Positions 10,266 through 22,194 of a stretch of DNA of 64,000 nucleotides are shown here, piece by piece; position 1 is the first letter of the stretch; every line of letters begins with the position of its first letter. This DNA is from Anomaloglossus baeobatrachus (taxonomy: Eukaryota > Chordata > Amphibia > Anura > Aromobatidae): contig NC_134354.1 in NCBI RefSeq assembly GCF_048569485.1, positions 509,078,869-509,142,868 of the forward strand, given 5' to 3'. The position numbers and the translations under genes are program-made. Under the pieces are notes generated by a model. That model made no database searches, had not been told where the DNA came from, and saw only the letters and a list, made by a program, of their open reading frames with translations.

Positions 10266-12001
10266 ACCTCCAGTTTAAGTCCCCCGTTGGGACCATCTAA
10301 TGTTCCCAGTTTACAATTAAAAAGACAATGGCCGTGAACTTGCAGGCCAACCCATAAACTATTGGGTCTTGTAAATAGTCCCTCACCAACCTTCTCACCT
10401 GCCGCAGTCTCTGGAGAGACTGATTGGAGGAAGGGCCTGCGGTAGAGTCAGTCAAGGCTCTGTCACCAGCAAAACCGGTGACTAACCTCTGGGTCAGGGG
10501 TCCCCTGAACGTGGGGCCCTTGAAAAGACTGCCGGGTAAAGAACTTTTTACCCGGCCCGTACAGGCAACACCCGGATCTGTCCTGGACTTGGGCAAGGGG
10601 TGCGCACCATTGCTTAGCGGTGGCACCAGGGGGCAGGTGGTTTTGTGTGGGTGAGGTGAGAAGGACCCAGTCCATCCCGTCCCGGTTTTATATGTGCAAC
10701 GTTAAAGAAAAGTGCCTCCCGTAAGGGAAGAAACCAAATGTACTTCGATGTAAATATGCTAGTATACTTGTAATCTGTTTTACCCTTTTCATCTTTTTCA
10801 GTTCAGTTCAATAAATGTTGGTGGTCGGACGGCCCGTGGATGGTCTGTATTAAACCAAGGGGGAATGTGACGCCCTGGCAAAACCAGGTAGTCACAGATA
10901 GGCCCCCGCACAACACCATCCCTCACCTAGGAAACACACAGCTGACCTGAAATCCTTGTCACCACCCTTAGGGAAAGATAGACACACCAGTGGGTGTGAC
11001 CAGGCGGTTGGAAACGCCCACCCAGGGGTCTAGATAGCCCGGGGCAGGAAAACAAGCAGTAGTTAGTTAGCAAGTAGATTAGGTTTGTAGTTCAAGTGGA
11101 GAGGAGTGTGGGCTGGAGCTAAGTGTATCTCCAGCAGAGGAAGTTCGAATTGAACGGTGCCAGGGTTGGAGCCCTGGTGCCTTTGGCTAGGAGGCAGACG
11201 GTAGTCTCCGTCAGCAGGAGACGGGAAGACGGCTCGGCAGAACCGAGGTGGACTGGAACAGGGTTGTAGCCCACCGGTACCGACATGGGAAACCGACCCG
11301 GAAACAGGAGCACAAAGGGGGTACTCGGACCTTGAAGCCAGGACCGGAAACCAGCAGCCTGGTTAATTAACCGATTGAGGCCAGGACTAGAGGTCCTGTT
11401 CCACCCAAAGTCCCTCATAGAAGACAACAGCCCACCGATAGGGATAGGAGGTCACCGCCAGGGCCCATAGATCCCACGGGCCAGCGTCTGCGGGCACGGC
11501 TTCTCAGGCCACATCCAGCCGGGAACGGACTCCTGAATTCCAGACTAGGAAGTCCACCTTACATAAAACAGTGCAGAGGAAAAGGATAGAGACCACCAGC
11601 CCGGGGGGACCCGAATGCAACCGGCAGCGGCGCCAGCCACCAGCACCTTGGTTTACCAAAGACTCGTGTGATTCATTGACTGTGAGTAATCCAGCATCCC
11701 CTTGCCGTCGCCAAACCCTGCACCAAACACTGGGTCCCGGGGCAACTATCCATACCCACGGAGGGGTTAACATCTAGCTGCCACTACATCTCCCCTGGGT
11801 GCCCCATAACAGCAGCGGTGGTGTCCCAACTCACCACACACCGTGGGTGGCTTCACAAACTTAATACAGCCTAGCCCATACATCTACGTCCCTCCATTTA
11901 TTCGGGGTGTCCGCGAGACCACCGGGTCCGGAGATCCTCGAGCAACCATCCCTGAAGGCCCAGACCCGAGCAGTGCCGGCTGCTGGCACGGGGGCGACAC
12001 A
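10266..12001 (+). mobile_element. Ty3/gypsy LTR retroelement fossil: 3' interior and 3' LTR
   Basis: 10266-10865 is non-coding 3' interior ending in a polypurine tract (AACCAAGGGGGAA). The LTR (10866-12001, 1136 bp) starts TGTGACGCCCTGG and ends CGACACA. It belongs to the same LTR group as those at 17318, 20958 and 28007, which share TGTGA(C/T)GCCCTGG near the start, an inner GGCGTCACAAAC-like block and G..CTCGAGC near the end. Only this 3' part is present, so the copy is a broken fossil. It abuts the hAT end at 10265. Confidence 0.7.
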
Positions 12002-12468
12002 CTTACCTTTGGGATCACATGTTGTGGGATGACCTAACACAGCTACTCCTCACCTTTTTAAGACAGAGGAATCTATTTTCCCATGCCGACGATAGCTTTG
12101 GATTCACAGGTCCGTGTGCTGTTGTATTCTAGTCCTGCTGGTGATTGTAATCCTTTGTGTGTGCAATTGATGTGGAGTTTATTCCTGTTTGTCCATATAT
12201 GTGGGTTCTACCACTCCTGCCCTGACCCTTTCCTGGGGTGAGGGAGAGAGGGGATTATATAAGGGCTGTACAGTAGCAGGGCTAGGAAGGAGGCCCAGAC
12301 ATCATCCCCATCAGACGTATCTCTGGGATTAGGAACAGCTAGGGTCTCCGTAGACTAAGGACCAGATTAGGAGCCCTGGTCCCTGGTTATCCCCTGACAA
12401 TAACTACTTTTGCAACCCCTTATAAATATGACAAGCACTGCAATATACACTATGTTTTATATACAGCT
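12002..12468. other. Unclassified, possibly LTR-like, no gene seen
   Basis: Contains GGATTATATAAGGGCTGTACAG (about 12254), which resembles a TATA region within a retroelement LTR, followed by cytosine-rich sequence. No ends, target duplication or coding frame were found, so this is left unassigned. Confidence 0.25.
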
Positions 12469-12667
12469 CTGGCAAAATTAAGAGACCACTACAAAATTGT
12501 CGATTTTCTCATTTTTCTCTTTAGGTATATTTTTGAGTGAAATATATATTGTTCTTTTTTTCTATAAACTATTGACAACATATCTCCGAATTTCCAAGCA
12601 AAAAATTTTGTTTTTATTTTCTGAAAGTGAGAACTGGCTAAAATAACAAAAAAATGCATTGCTTTCA
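12469..12667 (+). mobile_element. Tc1/mariner-like fragment, left piece (split by CR1)
   Basis: Begins ACAGCTCTGGCAAAATTAAG-AGACCACTAC, a terminal sequence typical of a Tc1-like family widespread in fish and frogs. It runs on as non-coding subterminal sequence to TGCTTTCA and resumes at 17018 after the CR1 insertion. No transposase part is present. Confidence 0.65.
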
Positions 12668-12692
12668 TAGTATCATAGTATCATAGTTTTTA
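12668..12692 (-). repeat. CR1 3' terminal octamer repeat
   Basis: TAGTATCATAGTATCATAG on the plus strand is (ACTATGAT)n on the element's own strand. Short tandem octamers at the 3' end in place of a poly(A) tail are a hallmark of CR1 elements. Confidence 0.8.
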
Positions 12693-12868
12693 AGGTTGAA
12701 GGGAGACTCTAAGTCCATCTAGTTCAACCCGTAGCCTAACATGTAGATCCAGAGGAAGGAAAAAAAACCCCAATGTGGCAAACAAGTTCCAATGGGGAAA
12801 AAATTTCCTTCCTGACTCCACATCCGGCAATCAGACTAGTTCCCTGGATCAATACCCTGTCATAAAAT

Positions 12869-15806
12869 CTAATATACATAACTGGTAATATTAAATTTTT
12901 CAAGAAAGGCGTCCAGGCTCTGCTTAAATGTTAGTAGTGAATCACTCATTACAACATCATGCGGCAGAGAGTTCCATAGTCTCACTGCTCGTACAGTAAA
13001 GAATCCTCGTCTGTGATTATGATTAAACCTTCTTTCCTCAAGACGTAGCGGATGCCCCCGTGTTCCAGTCGCAGGCCTAGGTGTAAAAAGATCTTTGGAA
13101 AGGTCTCTGTACTGTCCCCTCATATATTTATACATTGTGATTAGATCCCCCCTAAGCCTTCGTTTTTCCAAACTAAATAACCCCAAGTTTAATAACCTGT
13201 CTTGGTATTGCAGCCCACCCATTCCTCTAATAATCTTGGTCGCTCTTCTCTGCACCCTCTCCAGTTCAGCTATGTCCTTCTTATATATCGGTGACCAGAA
13301 TTGTACACAGTATTCTAAGTGCGGTCGCACTAGTGACTTGTACAGAGGTAGAACTATATTTTTTTCATGAACACTTATACCTCTTTTAATACATCCCATT
13401 ATTTTATTAGCCCTGGCAGCAGTTGCCTGACACTGTCCACTTCAGTTTACCATCCACCCATACACCCAAGTCTTTTTCTGTGTCTGTTTTACCCAGTGTT
13501 CTACAATTAAGTACATAATCATAAATGTTATTTCCTCTACCCAAGTGCATGACCTTACATTTATCTACATTAAACTTCAATTGCCACTTCTCAGCCCAAT
13601 CCTCCAATTTACATAAATCTCCCTGTAATATAAAATTATCCTCCTCTGTATTGATTACCCTGCAGAGTTTAGTATCATCTGCAAATATTGAAATTCTGCT
13701 CCGCATGCCCCCAACAAGGTCATTTATAAATATGTTGAAAAGAAGCGGGCCCAATACTGACCCCTGTGGTACCCCACTATGAACTGAGACCCAGTCCGAG
13801 TACGTACCATTAATAACCACTCTTTGTTTCCTATCACTGAGCCAGTTTTTAACCCAGTTACACATATTTTCCCCTATCCCCATTATTCTCATTTTATGTA
13901 CCAACCTTTTGTGTGGCACCGTATCAGAAGCTTTTGAAAAGTCCATATACACAACATCCACTGCATTTCCCTGGTCCACGCTTGAACTTACTTCTTCATA
14001 GAAGCTGATCAAATTAGTTTGACAGGATCGATCCCTCATAAACCAATGTTGATACTCTGTCATAAGGTTATTTTTCTTGAGATACTCCAGTATAGCATCC
14101 CTCAAGAAACCCTCAAGGATTTTACCAACCGTAGAGGTTAAACTTACCGGCCTATAATTTCCCGGCTCAGTTTTTGTCCCCTTTTTGAATATTGGCACCA
14201 CATTTGCTATGCGCCAGTCCTGCGGTACCGACCCTGTTATTAAGGAATCTGAGAAGATTAAAAATAATGGTCTATCTATCACAGAACTCAATTCCTGTAG
14301 TACTCTGGGGTGTATGCCATCTGGGCCCGGAGATTTGTCAACCTTAGTGATTTCGAGGCGGCGGCGTACTTCCTGCTGGGTTAAGCAGGTAATATTCAAG
14401 GGTGAATTTATGGTATCACTGGTCATGTCATCTGCCATGGCATTTTCTTGTATAAAAACCGTAGAAAAAAAGTCATTCAGCAGGTTGGCTTTACCCTCAT
14501 CCCCTTCCACCATTTCACCAAGACTATTTTTAAGGGGGCCAACACTATCGCTTTTCAGTTTTTTACTGTTTATGTAGTTAAAGAATATTTTAGGATTATT
14601 TTTACTTTCTCTCGCAATGAGTCTCTCTGTCTCAAACTTAGCTAACTTAATTTGCTTTTTACATATTTTATTTAATTTTCTATAATTATATAATGCCTCA
14701 TCACTACCTACCCTCTTTAATTCTTTTAAGGCTTTCTGTTTTTCTTTTATTACTTCCCTTACAGCTCTATTTAGCCATAGGGGTTTCCTCCTATTTCTAG
14801 CATGTTTGTTCCCATAGGGTATATTTTCTGCACAAGCCCTATTCAGGATGCTCATAAAAGTCTCCCATTTGCTTTGTGTACTTTTATTACTTAGTACATC
14901 ATCCCAGTTTATTGAACTAAGATCATCTCTCAACCGTTTAAAATTTGCTTTCCTGAAGTTTAGTGTCCTTGTAGCCCCTCTACTAGACATCTTACTAAAG
15001 AATACATGAAAACTTATTCTTTTGTGATCACTATTCCCCAAGTAACCCCCAACTTGTATATTTGATATGCGGTCTGGCCTATTGGTTAGTACAAGGTCTA
15101 GTAGTGCTCCCCCTCTTGTGGGGTCCTGTACCATTTGTGAAAGGTAATTATCTTTCATTGTTATCAAAAATCTATTTCCTTTGCTGGAACTGCAAGTTTC
15201 TGTTCCCCAATTTATATCAGGATAGTTAAAGTCCCAGATAATAATTACCTCTCCGAGACTCGCTGCTTTATCAATTTGCTTTATGAGGAGATTCTCTACC
15301 TCTTCCATAATATTCGGCGTCTTATAACACACCCCTATAAGTATTTTATTATTCATTCTCCCCCCCTTATCTCCACCCATAGGGACTCTACATTCTCAGT
15401 ACCCTCACATATGTTGTCACGCAGGATGGGTTTTAAGGATGATTTTACATATAGACACACACCTCCCCCTCGCTTATCTGTACGGTCATTCCTGAATAGG
15501 CTATAACCCTGTAAATTAACAGTCATAGCTCTCATCCAGCCATGTCTCTGATATCCCCACTATATCATAATTTTCTTCCAACAATATTAATTCTAATTCC
15601 TCCACCTTATTTGTGAGGCTTCGGGCATTAGTGTACATGCACGTTACATATGACTCTGTACCTGTATTCCTGCTTACTGTATTAACTGTCCTAACCCTTC
15701 CCCCCGTACCACCCCCAATTTCATTACTTGTGCCCTGGTCACTATCTGCACTACATTCCCCTTCTATAAAGTGAATACCCTCGCCCCCCATTCCTAGTTT
15801 AAACAC
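12869..15806 (-). pseudogene. CR1 ORF2: AP endonuclease + reverse transcriptase (broken)
   Basis: The endonuclease begins near 15680 (YTNARSLTNKVEELELIL, IVGISETWL) and continues through LIGVCYKTPN and SDHKRISFHV. RT motifs follow: GPDGIHPRVLQE, PIFKKGTKTEPGNYRPVSLT, YMDFSKASDTVPH, GVPQGSVLGPLLFNIFIND and the catalytic IFADDTKLC. The C-terminal part (13399-12869) has the usual YKSLVRPHLEYCVQFWSP block. The frame is shifted near 15520-15540, near 15370 and near 13400, where the text changes to an alternative frame around SGNCCQG. The family normally has about 900-1000 residues in one frame. Confidence 0.88.
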
Positions 15807-16003
15807 TCCTCCAACCTTCTAGCCATTTTCTGCCCCAGCAGAGCTGTACCCTCCCCATTAAGATGCAGCCCATCCCTAGCATAGAATCTGTAGCCAACTG
15901 AAAAGTCGGCCTAATTCTCCAGGAACCCAAAACCCTCTTTCCTACACCAATTCCTGAGCCACCTGTTAACCTCCCTGATCTCTCTTTGCCTCTCTGGTGT
16001 GGC

Positions 16004-16776
16004 TCATGGCACAGGTAGTATTTCCGAAAATACCACCTTTGAGGTCCATGCTTTAAGCTTACAACCTAATTCCCTGAAATCATCTTTAAGGACCTTCCAC
16101 CTACCTCTAACTTTGTCATTTGTGCCAATGTGTACTATGACCGCTGGGTCCTCCCCAGCCCCTCCCAGTAATCTGTCAACCCGATCAGCGATGTGCCGAA
16201 CTCGAGCGCCAGGAAGACAACACACTGTTCGGCGATCCCTGTCTTTGTGACAGATTGCCCTATCTGTCCCCCTAATAATTGAGTCCCCACTACCAGTACC
16301 TGTCTTGCCTGCCCTGCACTCCTATTCCCCCCCTTACTGGAGCAGACACTCCTCTGGCGTTCAGAGGTCATGCCTTGCTGCAGCAATGCTACCCCTGTAA
16401 TGACATCCCCCTCATCTGCCAAGTTTGCAAACCTATTGGGGTGTGTCAGTTCAGGACTAGCCTTCCTAGCACTTTTCCCTTTACCCCCCTTTCTAACTGT
16501 CACCCAGCTACCTACCTCACCGTCCTGCCGCTCCCTACTACGATGCTCCCTCACATCTGACCCAGCAAGCTGCTGCTCAGTGAGCAGCAGACCCCTTTCC
16601 ATATTGCTAATGCATCTCAGAGTTGCCAGCTGCTCATTTAGATCCAGTATCTGGGCTTCCAAATGTGCAACTTGCGCACATCTCGAACAACGGTATGCAC
16701 CCTCAAACGGCTTTTCAAGGACTGCATACATGAGACAAGATGTACACTGGATTGCATTAGCAATAGTGGAGCACAT
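16004..16776 (-). pseudogene. CR1 ORF1 with esterase-like domain (broken)
   Basis: The N-terminus (from 16776) has a Cys-rich stretch (CTSCLMYAVLEKPFEGAYRCSRC split over two motifs), then a coiled-coil-like HLEAQILDLNEQLATL segment. A basic linker (VTVRKGGKGKSARK) follows. The C-terminal part contains VIVHIGTND, the GTND block of the SGNH/GDSL esterase-like domain found in CR1 ORF1 proteins, and KVVFSEILPVP. The two parts are in different frames, with a shift near 16220. The ORF1 product normally binds RNA and helps retrotransposition. Confidence 0.75.
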
Positions 16777-17017
16777 TTTCTAATGGGGATAGCACTAAAC
16801 AAATGTTAAGTAATTAAACAACTAAATACAAACAATTCTACTCACACTTACTTTTGCTCACAATTTGCTCACTCACGCTCACAATGAAGAAGACAGGCTA
16901 AAATTCGCGCGGCGCGCGGTTTTCAGAAGTCTTCCTTCCGGCTGTAACGGCCAAAACCCGGTTCTCCTTGAGCTCGCGGTGACTCTTCACTTATCCCAGA
17001 AGGCACTGGGAATAAGA

Positions 17018-17103
17018 CTTTCAGACCTCAAATAATGCAAAGAAAACAAGTTCAGAATCATTTAGAAACAACAATACTAATGTTTTAACTGAGGAAGAGT
17101 AGA
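17018..17103 (+). mobile_element. Tc1/mariner-like fragment, right piece
   Basis: CTTTCAGACCTCAAATAATG onward through AATACTAATGTTTTAACT continues the subterminal sequence of the Tc1 family from 12667. The similarity fades after about 17100. Confidence 0.6.
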
Positions 17104-17317
17104 GGAGGGGAGAGTAGAGGATTTTCCAAAATCTTTGGACCTATTACGCTCGCCGCAGTGCGGTGAGTGTGGACGTGTGAACCCACTAGACCTTAAGCAG
17201 GACACAGAAGAGCTGACCACAAGCAGGACACAGAAAAGCGTATATGGTGAGCAATAGACAAGGTTTTTTGATAATCCTTAAACAGGAAAGGAGTGCGAGA
17301 GTGACCGTGAGAGGCAA
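17104..17317. other. Short unclassified segment
   Basis: No gene or terminal repeat seen. GCAGGACACAGAA occurs twice (about 17198 and 17222), a small tandem duplication. Confidence 0.3.
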
Positions 17318-18457
17318 AGTGACGCCGTGGACTAGCCAGGTAGTCACAGACAGGCCCTTGCACAAACACCAGTCCCATAAAAAAAGGTAACAGCAGCCAA
17401 CCTAAAAACCCTGAGTCACCCCTCTCAGGTCTTGACGTTCACACCAGGGGGCGGAGCCAGGCAGTTGGCCACGCCCAACGAGGAGTTTGGCTAGCCTGAG
17501 GCGGGAAAACACAGCAGATGAAGTTAGGGAGGAGAGGAGAGGAGTAGTAAAGAGAAAACGTCTGTCAGGGATCTGGGTCGTAGCCCAGATACCCTGTGGC
17601 CAGGAGGCAGACGGTGGTTGCCGCCTGCAGGAGCTGGGAAGACGGCTGGTGGAACCGTAAGGGACCGGCACAGGGTAGTGGCCTGCCGGTACCGAAACGA
17701 GGGATCAACCAGAGGGGTACTCAGACCCAGAACGAGGCCCAGAAACCACTGGACTGAGTCAAATTCACTGATTGAGGTCTGGACCTTAGATTCTTACCCA
17801 CCCAAGTCCCGACTGAAGACAACAGCCCAACGAGGGGGATAGAAAGCCACCGATCAGGCAGAGAGATCCCACGGGCCAGCGTCTGCGGGTAAATGGGCTC
17901 TCCCGGCACACACAAAGCCGGGGAGCGCACTACCGTCACTGAAGCATAGGCAGTTAAAATCTACAAAACGAGATGCAGGAGAAAGGCGGGAACCACCGGA
18001 CCGGGTGGGGGACCAGACGCAGCCGGCTGCGGGCACCGACCACCATCCTTTTGGTTTACCAGAGACTCTGGTGTATCTGTCATAGTGAGTACAACAGTGC
18101 CATCGGGCCGCGCACCGCACCACACCGCACTAACACGCCCGCACCTCGCAACCACCGGGCCCCGGGACCCTCACCCCCTGCCCACGGAGGGTCAACCCCA
18201 GGCTGCACAACACCATCCCCGGGAGCCTAGTTAACGGCAGCGGTGGTGTCCACACTCACCACAACCCATGGGTGGCGTCACAAACTTAAATCCCTAAACA
18301 CCACGGCCCCGGCCGTGAACCTCCCCCACCGAAACCCCTCATGTAGCGCCAGCCTCCCTTCAGAGCAATGTGACCCCGGGTCCGGAGGCGCTCGAGCCAC
18401 CCACCAATGAGCCCGGATCCGAGCGGCTCGGCGGCCAGCCAAACCCGGGTCGGTACA
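17318..18457 (+). mobile_element. Ty3/gypsy-type LTR fossil (about 1.14 kb)
   Basis: Starts (A)GTGACGCCGTGGACTAGCC and ends GGGTCGGTACA, with the same internal landmarks as the LTRs at 10866 and 20958 (AGACAGGCCC, GGAAGACGGCT, CAGCGTCTGCGGG, GGTTTACCAGAGACT, GGTGGCGTCACAAAC). No matching partner LTR or interior adjoins it, so it is probably a solo LTR. I could not find a convincing target duplication. Orientation is inferred from TG..CA and from the 28007 element. Confidence 0.65.
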
Positions 18458-19279
18458 GCTCCACCGAACCATGCACCTGACTCCCCTGGAGGAGCAACTG
18501 GGAGCAAACCCCTATACAGGAGCTGTCCGGTCCAGCCCCAGGGGGCCTAAATGCACGATCTTCGAGACAGTGGTTACAACTCACCGGGAAAAAGCAAAGT
18601 CTCTGGTTAGTGTGCCCAGATAGTGGCACAGCACAATGTACGAAAACACGGCAAACGTGAAAGTTCTGTGGAAGTAGCTCCTCCGGATGCAGCACAGCTG
18701 ATACAACCTGGCTCTGTGGACGTGGAACCATAAGTGAAGCTTGACACCAAGGAGAAGGCACAGCTTACGGGTCCTTTTGGCAACAAAGAAGCAGTGGTTT
18801 CAGAGGAACAGCAAACACGAGTAAATCTAAGGATAGGAAATGACACTTTAGTAAGAGGCACAGAAAGGAGGTACGCAGCACGACCCCTACACTGACAACA
18901 TACCTAAGTTTAGGAAATGTTGCCCAAGCACTTCCCATAAGGGGAGGGTTCTTTATGTATACAGGGCTGCTCAGCAATAGGCTAGGAGGGAATTGCACTC
19001 AGAACAGCTCAGTACTAACAGGACCTGTGATGATGTCAGAAGGAGGGGAGGAGTCAGAGATCACATAATCCTTAGTGCATGCTGGACTCTGCAGTGTCAC
19101 TATGAGTGCAGGAGAGCAGGGAGTGCGCATGGGCTGTGTCAGTTCGCTGGAAACGGTAAGTACAGAACAGACAGAAGCCAATCCACCCCTGGGGATGCTG
19201 CGGAGACGCCCCCGGTCTCCATGGCCAGCGGGAACCAGAGTCACAGCGCTTGGGGACGGCACAGGACGGGGCATGACAG
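18458..19279. other. Unclassified, no gene seen
   Basis: Moderately GC-rich sequence with scattered short open frames and no recognisable protein. The segment around 18915-18945 (GCCCAAGCACTTCCCATAAG) weakly resembles 25506-25530, so it may be part of a shared interspersed repeat. Confidence 0.3.
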
Positions 19280-19435
19280 GACCATGATGAAGCCGAACAC
19301 TTGTTGCTGAAACGCGAAATCCATGTGTTAGCATTACACCTCCACCCTTGTTTATATTTTTATTGCTCAAACATGACCTGAATACAGTTTTTTAATATGG
19401 ACTAAATAAAAGTTTCTTCCACCCTTTCCTTGCGG
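19280..19435 (+). mobile_element. Possible Penelope-like pseudo-LTR fragment
   Basis: CATGATGAAGCC...TTGCTGAAACGCGAAATCC (19281-19323) is laid out like a decayed hammerhead core (near CUGAUGA, short stem, GAAA, CGCG). A TAAATAAAAGTTTC polyadenylation-like signal follows near 19404. The similarity is in layout only and the call is tentative. Confidence 0.3.
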
Positions 19436-19499
19436 AACTCCCTGGATTAATTGTGATCAACATGAAGGGAAGGTAACTGGCTTTTTGTTTTTTTTCTTT

Positions 19500-19575
19500 G
19501 CATATCTATCTATCTATGATTCTATCTATCTATATCTATCTATTCTTCTATCTATTTATCTATCTATCTTCTATC
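19500..19575. repeat. (ATCT)n microsatellite
   Basis: Imperfect tetranucleotide run of CTAT/ATCT. The open frame across it is low complexity. Confidence 0.85.
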
Positions 19576-20141
19576 CAGCATCGGTCTGGGAGACCAGTCA
19601 ATACCCCTGTGTGCCCCCGAGCCAGACATAAATGGGGCCCGCCAGCAGGGGTGTTGAAAACGGCAAAAGATCCAGTGCTTCGGCTTCAAACTTCTTTATT
19701 GGTGCACCGGAACTCATGTGAGCGCCACATTAAACTGTGTCGATGTCAAGTTGCCGCCGATACTGTGATTGCAAAATATCCGACCTCTATCACTGTCCGT
19801 TTCCTAAGAAGCAGATCGTTACAGGCCTGCAGTTTAGAAGACATTAGTATGCCAACGAGGGCAGCGCAATTACATCATTGCATCGCACCACCTCTGCAGG
19901 CCACTATGGAAGAGTAGACAGAGGCCACGATGCCAGGGATCAGGAATAGGTGAGTATAAACTTTTTTAATATGTGTGAGTGAGATGTATGGGGGCTCCTG
20001 CTGAATATTGAAGTATAAATTTTAGATTTGCTCTTAAATTTTCATGGAGGTGCACTAACGTTTTTGAAACATGGTCTTAAATGCATTTGTTAGGAAAATT
20101 ATCTTTTTAGGTGTGCAAAATGACAAATGATGTTTGCAATC
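19576..20141. other. No gene seen; repeat-like DNA
   Basis: 19590-19930 begins GCATCGGTCTGGGAGACCAG, which loosely resembles the end of a hAT-type MITE, but no mirrored terminus was found. The rest is AT-rich without coding signal. Confidence 0.25.
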
Positions 20142-20173
20142 AATGTATATATATATATATATATATACACACA

Positions 20174-20255
<82 letters not shown>

Positions 20256-20277
20256 TATATTTATATATATACACACA

Positions 20278-20316
<39 letters not shown>

Positions 20317-20330
20317 TAGATAGATATTAG
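20142..20330. repeat. (TA)n microsatellite with CACAG interruptions
   Basis: About 190 bp of TA dinucleotide interrupted by ACACAGT, ACATGT and a GATA tail. The Tyr-Ile frames on both strands are artefacts of this run. Confidence 0.95.
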
Positions 20331-20957
20331 TAAGGATATGTAACATACACTTTGCCTGCTGCTTTAACTGCATTTTTACTAAATTTAGGTGAGACTTTTT
20401 ATTTTCTAATTCTACATCAGTTACAGCTTCTAATTAGTTGTTGCTGAGGACCTTACATAGTCCTATAGATATATAGCAGTGACTGGTGGATTTATATGAT
20501 GGCAACATAAGTAGTATCTTTAAAATCTTCAAGACAGTATGGCGATTTCATAAGTTTGCAGCAAGTTGGCAATTTCAGGGTATCTTCAAGGATATCTGAC
20601 AGATAAGATGATGACATGATAACAAATAATCATACCATATTATTTTTGACGACTTTCACAAATAAATACATTTTTAATGTATGTAGATCCAATTCTACAG
20701 TGATAGCATCATGTATGGAGATAAGCGGACCTATGGAAGTCCAGGTTCGTAGGGTTCAAGAGCCGGACTTGACCCTGGACCCCGAACCCTATATAAATTG
20801 TTATGCCCATGGACACAGTACAGTCTCTGGTAGAAGCGGCTGCAGCACCTGGCAGAGTAATGGATTTGTCCAGGATGGATGGGTAAGGCAGCGGCGGCTG
20901 GTGTGGATACTTGCGGCAGCTTGTATTGTAGCAGACATCCGGTGTAGGTAGCAATAG
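20331..20957. other. AT-rich segment, then a hAT-like 5' end from about 20719
   Basis: 20331-20700 shows no gene. AGATAAGCGGACCTATGGAAG (20719 on) resembles the TAGAGATGAGCGGACC termini of the hAT MITE at 55861. The following GTTCGTAGGGTTCAAGAGCC fits such an element's subterminal region. Its other end is not identified; the LTR at 20958 may be inserted in it. Confidence 0.35.
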
Positions 20958-21859
20958 TGTGACGCCCTGGACTAGCCAGGTAGTCACAGATAGACCCCCA
21001 CACAACACCTGTCCTCCAAAAAGGTGTCATCAGCCAACCATTAAAACCTAGTCACCTCCCTCAGTGCTTGATGAGCCAGGCGGTTGGTCACGCCCTCCAA
21101 AGTGTTCGGAGAGCCTGCGGTGGGAAAACGAGTAGTCAGATTAGTGACAGGAGTGAGAGAGAGTGGAAGCAGGCCTGTGCTCAGGTCTAGAGCAGCCTGA
21201 CAGGTGTCGGGGTTGGAGCCCGGGCACCTTTGGCTAGGAGACAAACGGTGGCCTTAGCCTGCAGGAGCTGGGAAGACGGCTCGGTGGAACCGTGGTGGAC
21301 CAGGACAAGGTAGTGGCCCACCGGTACCGACCCGGGGAACCGACTCATAAACCGGAGCACACAGGGGTGGTACTCAGACCCTGAAACGAGGTCCAGAATC
21401 CACTGGACTGAGTTAATTAACAGATTGCGGTCTACTATAGGTCCTTTCCCAACCAAGTCCCGACTGAAGACAACAGCCCACCGAGGTGGATAGAAAGCCA
21501 CCGCACAGGCAGAGAGATCCCATGGGCAGCATCTGCGGGCAGGGCCGGATTATAGGTGGGGCAGGCGGGGCTTCAGCCCCGGGGCCCCCACCATCAGAGC
21601 TTCCAAGGGGGCCCCCACCACCAGGGCCATACTTGCCACCCGTCAGCAATTTTTTTTTTTTCTTCTTCACACCCTCTCCCCCTCCGTAAAGACAGTCTAA
21701 TAAATCAGCTGTGTTTTCGGGGGGGGGGGGGGAGGTGCGCGCACCTACATTTATTTGTATCTGCGGGCGCAGGACGCTGATTGACCCCGGAAGTAGTTTG
21801 TACTTCCGGGGTCATAGGTATGCCTGCTCCCTGCTCTGCTGCGGGGTCCAATGCCGCGG

Positions 21860-21986
21860 CTGTCACAGCAGGACGCCGCCGCGGCCGCGGATGTCACAGC
21901 AGGACGCCGCCGCGGCCGCGGATGTCACAGCACGACGCCGCCGCCGCCGCGGATGTCACAGCAGGACGCCGCCGCGGCCGCGGATG
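21860..21986. repeat. GC-rich 31-bp tandem repeat, about 4 copies
   Basis: TGTCACAGCAGGACGCCGCC-type units, each ending in a GCGGCCGCGGA block, repeat every 31 bp or so. The NotI-like GCGGCCGC core recurs, and related GAGAAGACCGGC units follow to about 22060. Confidence 0.8.
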
Positions 21987-22194
21987 AGAAGACCGGCGTC
22001 GCGGCCGCGGATGAGAAGACCGGCGCCGTGGCCACATATGAGAAGACCGGCACCGTGGCCAGGAGAGGAGACTCACCGGAGCAGGAGGATGGCCGCGGCA
22101 CCGGAACAGCAGCAGGAGGACGGCGGCCTATACCGGAGCAGCAGGAGGATGGCATCAGAGCAGGTAAGGGCAGAGCTGAAGAAAGATGTGTGGT

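Larger units (their letters stand above)
12668..17017 (-). mobile_element. CR1-type LINE, near full length, inserted in a Tc1 relic
   Basis: The minus strand reads: GC-rich 5' region (about 17017-16780), ORF1 (16776-16004), ORF2 with endonuclease and RT (15806-12869), a short 3' untranslated region, and a terminal octamer repeat. The Tc1 sequence on both sides joins up once it is removed, with CTTTCA present at 12662-12667 and 17018-17023 as a short possible target duplication. Length (about 4.35 kb) fits a near-complete CR1. Both frames are broken by several frameshifts, so the copy is no longer autonomous. Confidence 0.88.

Noticed and set aside
20055-20373. Tyr-Ile-rich frames on both strands
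   Set aside because: (TA)n microsatellite.
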